From positions 27,601,946 through 27,665,945 of the forward strand of contig NC_079148.1 of the NCBI RefSeq assembly GCF_945859685.1: a DNA stretch of 64,000 bases. The letters run 5' to 3'. The stretch comes from Eupeodes corollae (taxonomy: Eukaryota; Arthropoda; Insecta; Diptera; Syrphidae). Both the position numbers and the translations under genes were made by a program. The notes below the pieces were generated by a model. The model was not told where the DNA came from, did no database searches, and saw only the letters and a program-made list of their open reading frames with translations. This document shows positions 57,891 to 64,000 of this stretch, in pieces; the stretch's first letter is position 1, and every line of letters starts with the position of its first letter.

Positions 57891-58220
57891 GAGAGAGTTA
57901 AGCTTCCTCTATAGGGCTAACAAATGGGGTGTCATTGACAAAGACCATAGAAACCTTATGTATTTTAAGAATGGTAAAATATTTGTACCGCCTTTTCGAG
58001 ATTTAAGTATATTTGCGGTAATTTTTGTTAATTCTTATATTTTGTTAGTCGAATATGGACTTTGCAAACCCTTTTGGTTTTAATTAGTTAAAATGGCCTT
58101 ATCATCACAGAAGAACAACGCTCAAGAACAACTAAGAATATCGCTGCTGAAGGCTGTATCATTAACAAAAATTTCGAATCACTCGGATTTGGAGTAGCCA
58201 ATTTTGCTAACCAATAAGAT
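57891..58220. other. No recognisable feature
   Basis: Contains a short plus frame (57871-58080) without known motifs. Confidence 0.4.
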
Positions 58221-58237
58221 ACTTACTTACTTACTTA
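58221..58237. repeat. (TTAC)n tail of the minus-strand LINE
   Basis: ACTTACTTACTTACTTA, that is (TAAG)n on the minus strand. It forms the 3' microsatellite tail of the adjoining RTE-like LINE. Confidence 0.85.
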
Positions 58238-58270
58238 GGTCCTCAGACCTGTTAAATCGGTTGGGAACAC

Positions 58271-58300
58271 CTTATTTATTTATTTATTTATTTATTTACT
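58271..58300. repeat. (TTTA)n microsatellite
   Basis: About seven units of TTAT inside the 3' part of the LINE. It is the same motif as SINE tails, but no SINE body adjoins it. Confidence 0.85.
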
Positions 58301-60580
58301 TCATCTATCGAGTTAACTCTTACAGATTGCTTTTAACTACATAATAATTAATTAAAACCTTAAGTGGCATAGGGCCTCTACTACCACTACGCGCCACCGT
58401 TTGCGGTTTCCGGAGATTTGTTTCAGCTCCCTCCAACTCTTGCCTAGTGACGCTGATTCCACCTTGACTGTCCTGCGCCATGTGCTTCCGGTCGTCTAGG
58501 TCTTCTTCCTTCTAGTGTGAGCGGATTTCACTGCATTGCTTGGCCTGCAATGCAGTCGTTACCTTTTCGAAGCGTATGTCCAATCCATTGCCACTTACAT
58601 CTTCGTATTATAGATTCTATAGGTTCCTGAGCTGTCCTTCTATAAAGGACCTTATTTAATATGCGGTTTGGCCAGGAAATCTTTAGGATGTTACGAAGAC
58701 ATCTATTCACGAATTTTTGCAGCTTTCTTGTTATGGCTGAAGTAACCTTCCAAATGCTGCACTCATAGAGAAGCACAGATTCGACATTTGTGCGAAACAG
58801 TTGTAGCTTTGTTTTTAAGCTGATAGAGTTATTCCACCAAATTTTTGACAGCAAACGATGTGGCATATGACGTCTTGTTCGGTTTCGCCTTCGATGGAAA
58901 CGATACTTCAAAGGTATTAAAAGCTCTCCACTTTGTACACCGTTTGAGAGAAAATATTTATTTGAGAGGATGGTCGGGTTCCGAGGCTGAACATTTTTGT
59001 TTTGCCGAAATTAATTTTCAGCCCCACGACTTCTGCTTCTCTCTCCACACTTGTTGTTATTTGATAGAGAACCATGATTCTATGAGAGAGTAAGCAAACA
59101 TCGTTCGCGTTATCCAAGTGCTTTAAATAGGATGTCAAAGTCCATTGGATACCTCCACTACCTGAAAAAGCTTCTCGAATTTCATCGCTTATCACCAACA
59201 AAAACAATATTGGTGACAGAATACAGCCCTGTCTGACTCCGCTTCGGATTTCAAAATCATCTGACAACCTACCATCGTGCAGAACGTGACAATTTTATCC
59301 ATCATATGTTGCTTTTATAATAGCAATTAGTTTTTCTGAGATGCCTTTCCTCCGCAAAGCTAACCAGATATACTCCCTGTCAACGCTATCAAAGTCCTTC
59401 TCGAAGTCGATGAACATGAGGTGTAGTGGTGATCGATATGCAACATACTGTTGAATAATGATCCGCTGGGTGTTGATATGATCAATACAGTAGGATTGAT
59501 ATAATCAATGATCCGCAGGGTGTTGATATGAACAATACAGGAGGATTCAGAGCGGAATCCTGCTTGTTCGGCATCGAGTGTGGCCTCAAGGTGTTCTCTG
59601 ATGCGTTCCAGTATGACTTTTGCTACTATTTTGGCAACGGTAGGTAGAACGCAAATTTCTCTCCAGTTTTCGCATTTTAAGATATCTCTTTTTTTGGGAG
59701 CTTGACGATAATTCCGTTCTTCCACTCATGGGGGAAGCTTTTGGTGGTCCAGGCTTCTTTTATGAGCAGATGAAGCAGTTCGCTTGATGACGTTGGTGCT
59801 GCATGTAAAAGCTCTGCGGGAATTCCATCAAGTCTTACCGCTTTGTTGTTCTTAAGTGCTTTAATTACGGCAACGATCTCATCTTTACTGGGAGGCGCGG
59901 TGTGGATTCGGGGATTAGTTTCTTCAGGCGCTTCAGAAGGGGCTGCACGTTGTTTGCAAACACTCGGTTTAAAACCGAGGAAAAGTGTTCTTTCCACCTT
60001 ATACTTGCTCATCCCCCAAACTTATCAGAGTACCGTCTACTTCTTTCACCAGGTGGTGCTTTGAGCTGTGTCCACCGGTCAGCTCTTTGGTTATTCTGTA
60101 AACAGTCCTGCTGTCGCACCTGTTTGCAGCATCTTCATGCCTCTTGTACCAATGTGTTGATGTAGTTACGCTTGTCGCGGCGCACACTGTGGTGAACCCC
60201 TCTTTTTTCATGCGATACGAGGACTCCAGCTAGTTCTTTTCTTCCCCTTGTGCAGAAGATATTCGAGTTCCCCTTGTGCAGAAGATATTCGAGCCCTTAA
60301 CTGTTTGCGTTCGTTGAACCTTGCCCAAGATTTTGCTGAAAGCCAAGTGTTGTTTTTTCCTTCTTTCCGACCAACTATTTTGTCAGCACCGATGTCGTCA
60401 TGTACTGTGCAGCTGATTGTTCTCATTTGGTGTGACTGGTGGTGCTTAATCGTTGACGGGTCATAGTCTGGCGATGTTAAATTTGGGGGCTCGTGTTATT
60501 CCGTTGAATCTTCGAACTGTAGCTGTACGCAATCTTAGGGTAGCTATCATAAGGTGGTGGGCAAGTCCCATATAACCAAT

Positions 60581-63317
60581 AAGACAACTTAGAATCATTT
60601 TATTTGTTCCCAAACATTTTGTTAAACACATTTTTTTTTAAATTGAATTTTAAAAATAAATTAATAATTTTTTTCAGTTAAAAACTCTCTCTTAACAAGA
60701 AATTTTACTCGTTTACCGAGAACTTGGAAAGTGCCAACCAAAGAGAAGAACATTGAATTCATTGTAAAATAAAACAGGACCCAATTAAGAATTTAATCAA
60801 AATCAAATTATTAATATTATATTGATACAAATAAATTTAATATTTAAATAAAATATTTCCTTAAAAATGCATATTTAATTATTTTTATACTTTTGCAAAT
60901 ATTTTGTATAAATTCAAATAATTAAAAATATCTTTGTTTTAATATTTGTCGGTTGTAAATTTTAGCTGTGAAATCAGTAACTCTTTGCATTTAATATGTG
61001 GGTTGGTATTAAATAAGAATTGTGTATAAGTTTTCAGGAAACAAAGTTGCCCTCTTGTGTAATCACTGCTGTTTTTCCATTTTTATTTTGGTTAAATTTT
61101 AAGAATTCACTTAAAATTAATTTCCATACAAGAGGTTTCCCACGTTGCTTCCACTAGAATTTCTGTCTATCCTTTTCTCCCTCTCTCTCTCTCTTTTGGC
61201 TTCTGTTTGTTTGGCTCCTCTTTTCTTTTCACATTTTAGGAAAATTTTAATTCGAATACCATGTGGCAAGGATATTATAACCAAAAAAGGAAACCCCAAC
61301 AGAGTCTTATATAGCGTTGCACATCGAGGGACAACAAAATGTATACAAATGTAACTGTAACAGAGGTATACCAATATACACATATTCTATACAAACACAC
61401 TGAAATTATAATTTTCACTTTAAAAGGATTAAAATGATGCACTCTGTAGTTTCAGTTTCATGAAAAAGAAAGGCAGGGGAAGAGGAATAAACTGAGAGAA
61501 AGAGAAATAGCGAATTAGTTTTCGTTCTTCTTTTGTATAAACAAAAATAAGAACAAAGGAAAGTGCGGCATTCTTTTTGGAAGAATTTGCAATCATAATG
61601 GTGGAGGATCCTTTATACTGTACCAACTCTTAATTAGACTGGTTCTCTTTCAGCTCTTGAGAAAATCGTTGTTATATGTATATTGTATGTAGATGTGCTG
61701 TGCAGCCATGCAGGAGCTGTAAAGTTTAAAAATTAGGGAAATCTATAAATTTCAATATCTATGAATCTGGTCTGGCTTCAAGAAAAGAGATTTTATTTAT
61801 AAATCAAGATGATTGCAAATCAATATGAATCACCAAAACCACCATCAAAAAAGGAGGATTTCCACGCCATACTCCTTTCATCCTTCCTTCAATCCCTATA
61901 ATGCTCATATGAAAGCCTATGCTGAACATGTGGCTCCTTAATATTATAAATTCATACCACTTTCATGCAGACCATGTAGTTTCAAGTCCCCCTCGCCCGA
62001 AGCCTCAAAACCTATGAGCTTCGTATAGTTCTTGTAACAGTTTTGCTTTTATATTGTTATAGTGATGATAGTGCTGGTTAAGGATAGAGAAATTCCTTTT
62101 CGTAAATCGAAAGTAGGTTTATCCTCTTCGTCCTTGTTCTCATCCACATCCACATCCCCATCCAGCTAACCATCACACTTTACCAGATGCTTCCACAGAC
62201 CGAATAATGATGGCCATAAGGAAATTTAGTTCAATGATCCAAATCGAAGACGAAAAAGAGTTTAAGATTGCTAAGATATTATATCCCAACCTACTCCTAT
62301 GCCTCAGGATAATGACCAAAAAAACCACCAAACAATTAATAATTTTGACAGGAATGTGCTTAGATCGTGTCGGTTGATTGGTTGATGGGGCTTTAAGGGT
62401 TCTTAAAATTTCAATAACATCAAAGAAAATTGTAAGTTATATAAAATTGTTGCTTGGTTTTTGCTTAGTTTTGTTATTTTGTTCGACATCATTTTGGTTG
62501 TGTTTTTTGTATATAGTACATAAATATTACTTCGAAAGGATTAAGGATGGTGGGTTTAATTAAATTGTTTTTTTGAGAGAAAGTTTTGTCGATTTTATAA
62601 TAAATCAATAGCCCAGAAGGCTATTAATTTGTTTGGTTGAGTTTAAGCAAATAATATTTAAGCAAATTTATTTTTGTTGTTGTCGATATACATGGAAAGG
62701 AGTTTATTCTTTAAATTTTTGTTAGGGGATTTGTGATTTGGAGTGATAATGTCCTGCAGATGAATCATTTAAATGTAGACATTTTCTCACATTTAGACGC
62801 ATTAAAAATGTTAAAGAAACATCAAACGAACAGAGGGAGTTAAGACGCATATAGAAGACCCGGCTTTTCCAATATGAGGTTTCATTTAGAATTTTTTTTT
62901 ATGAAAAATGAATCGATGGTTTTTCATTAAAAAAAAGGAACAAAATGGTTGTCAATTCTACAGTTGCAACAACATATCTTTTCAATTCAATTTTTTCATG
63001 ACCAATGCCCACGTTTGCAGCTATATATCCTCCTGCCAGTAACAACTGCCTAAATTGCAGGATATTTAACAACTCTCGATTTTTGAAATTTTTGACATCT
63101 GACAGTATTAGGCAAGTAGAACCAAAATATTATACTATAGAATAAACTGCTAAACAATTTTTCAAAACTATTAAAACCACGCACTGATACAAAATTGACC
63201 AATAGAACGACTTGAATTTTACAGATGACCAAACAATGTCTCGTACATTTCTGTAACGATTTCGATTTAAGGGCCACGACGAAGATTGTCTTTTCTTATA
63301 TACAAAGCGGCAATTTT
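60581..63317. other. No gene or recognisable element
   Basis: Very AT-rich at 60600-61050. A (CT)n run lies at 61178-61195. No recognisable exon or transposon protein on either strand. Confidence 0.45.
61178..61195. repeat. (CT)n microsatellite
   Basis: TCCCTCTCTCTCTCTCTT, nearly pure CT. Confidence 0.85.
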
Positions 63318-63572
63318 ACTACTCGTGGCATGATTCTAAAATTTGTTCTATCTAAAGTTTTTCACGGGTACTGCCTCTTGCGAAGAATTGAAAAATCCTC
63401 TAAGAGTAATTCTTGCCAAAAAAAGTGCTGTCTTAATTAGCCATTCGGATTCTGTTTAAAACAGTAGGTTCCTTACATTCCTGACAATATTAACCTTGCA
63501 CAGGATTGGTTGAGAGTTGTAAGTCACTAGGCTCTATTTCTCAACGGACTGTTGGACTGTCTTATTTATTTT
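63318..63572 (+). mobile_element. SINE copy with deleted head interior
   Basis: ACTACTCGTGGCATGAT (start of the tRNA-like head) is followed after about 13 unrelated bases by ATCTAAAGTTTTTCACGGGT and the rest of the body. The B box is therefore lost. The tail reads CACTAGGCTCTATTTCTC and GGACTGTTGGACTGTC, then TTATTTATTTT. An old, decayed copy. Confidence 0.8.
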
Positions 63573-63604
63573 TTTTAAGAGTCAATTTTTGGACGGTTTG
63601 AGTA

Positions 63605-63890
63605 TTTGTTAAGTTTGTTAAAGCTAAATTAGTTTGTTCTGGATAGAAAGATCAGAATTGTTTATTGTTAGCCAGTCCAACTTTCTGTACCTTAAGTTAA
63701 GCTCTTCTCTTTTCTTGTTGTTGTGATCTTTTAAATCAAAATTCATTTCAAGATATTTTGCAGTATTGAAGTAAGTTACTGTACAGTCTAAAGAAATTGA
63801 AAAACTATGCTTTTGTTTGTAAAATATATGTCCGTCCATTTTGCTAAATCTCTATGGCCCCATTATTGCAGTATCATTAACAAAGATGGC
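63605..63890 (-). mobile_element. Jockey-clade LINE RT fragment
   Basis: Minus strand: FVNDTAIM (degenerate FADDTAIM catalytic box, about 63880-63855), a deletion, then AKYLEMNFDLKDH (about 63760-63720) and KKREELNLRYRKLDWL with NNSDLSIQNKLI (to 63627). This is the usual Jockey thumb: K-Y-L-G...D followed by K-K-R-x-E-L-N and L-S-x-x-N-K-L. Only about 280 bases remain. Confidence 0.75.
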
Positions 63891-63914
63891 CAATACAGCG
63901 TTGATATCCACGGA

Positions 63915-64000
63915 ACTTACTTGAAGTGGCGCTACAGTCCTGCGTGAACAAGAGCCTCATCCAACAAACTTGTCCATCTAGCTCAGTCCCTATCAGATAT
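63915..64000 (-). mobile_element. RTE-like LINE 3' end running off the window
   Basis: Same 3' end as at 4430-4510: AAGTGGCGCTACAGTCCTG next to CTTAC, and CATCTAGCTCAGTCCCTATC against CATCTAGCTCGGTCATTAGC. Minus-strand protein similarity (L-D-R-x-R-W-x-x-L, C-terminal tail) begins just before the edge. Confidence 0.78.

Larger units (their letters stand above)
58221..60580 (-). mobile_element. RTE-like LINE, copy 2 (5'-truncated in the endonuclease)
   Basis: Sister of the 24.8-27.2 kb element. From high coordinates: HHLMIATLRLRTATVRRFNG (about 60570-60510; endonuclease end), NNTWLSAKSWARFNERKQLR (about 60345-60285), YRITKELTGGHSSKHHLVKE (about 60110-60045), TAPPSKDEIVAVIKALKNNK then LDGIPAELLHAA (59910-59800), WKNGIIVKLPKK (about 59715), ENWREICVLPTVAKIVAKVI (about 59660-59600), EQAGFRSESS, FEIRSGVRQGCILSPILFLL (about 59250-59195), and a box read as NANDV instead of YADD (about 59120). 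The thumb reads TSVEREAEVVGLKINFGKTK, then WIGHTLRK, TWRRTVKVE and GKSWRELK. The family ends with GGTCTGAGGACCTAAGTAAG. A (TTTA)n run sits at 58271-58300. Several frameshifts. Confidence 0.85.

Noticed and set aside
57871..58083. A 70-codon plus frame next to the CR1-like relic
   Set aside because: It overlaps the start of the minus-strand relic and has no recognisable motif.

Overview
This window looks like gene-poor, AT-rich DNA from an insect, most likely a fly (Diptera). Nothing in it resembles a bacterial or viral gene layout, and I recognise no host protein-coding exon. Almost every coherent reading frame is a fragment of a transposable element. The families present (Jockey-clade, I/LOA-type, RTE-like and CR1-like LINEs, mariner and rosa-like transposons, a Tc1-like relic, a tRNA-derived SINE) are those typical of dipteran intergenic or large intronic DNA. 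The remaining DNA carries scattered GAC, CAG and GAGTAC microsatellites. The species cannot be named from this alone.

Layout. 1-5.2 kb: an RTE-like 3' fragment, an I/LOA-type LINE with RNase H, unique DNA, and a reversed RTE-like 3' end. 5.3-9.5 kb: a mariner-like relic running directly into a second I/LOA-type LINE, which is split by a SINE, then a 1.28-kb mariner-like element with both ends and a long open transposase frame. 9.5-14.5 kb: a long reversed Jockey LINE (ORF1 and ORF2, interrupted by a 200-N assembly gap) that abuts a reversed irritans-type mariner. 18.1-22.3 kb: the most unusual stretch, with LINE fragments, arrays of a degenerate unit of about 172 bp, and a foldback-like structure with inverted arms of about 0.5-0.6 kb. 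24.3-27.2 kb: SINEs and an RTE-like LINE. 30.6-36.1 kb: a CR1-like LINE (minus) and another RTE-like LINE (plus). 39.3-48.7 kb: a SINE-head/Jockey chimera, a second Jockey relic, two mariner-like relics and an I/LOA LINE. 51.6-54.0 kb: a Tc1 relic and a second copy of the first LINE family. 56.5-60.6 kb: CR1-like and RTE-like LINEs (both minus). 63.3-64.0 kb: SINE, Jockey and RTE-like tails.

The elements are layered, so some relative ages can be read. SINEs sit inside LINE, tandem-repeat and foldback sequence and still show target-site duplications. Three 5'-truncated LINEs begin inside mariner-like elements. The SINE has a tRNA-like head with recognisable A and B boxes. Its 3' end resembles the 3' end of an RTE-like LINE in the same window, which suggests that this LINE family mobilised the SINE. 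No element here looks capable of moving on its own: every protein frame carries a truncation, stop, frameshift or lost catalytic residue.
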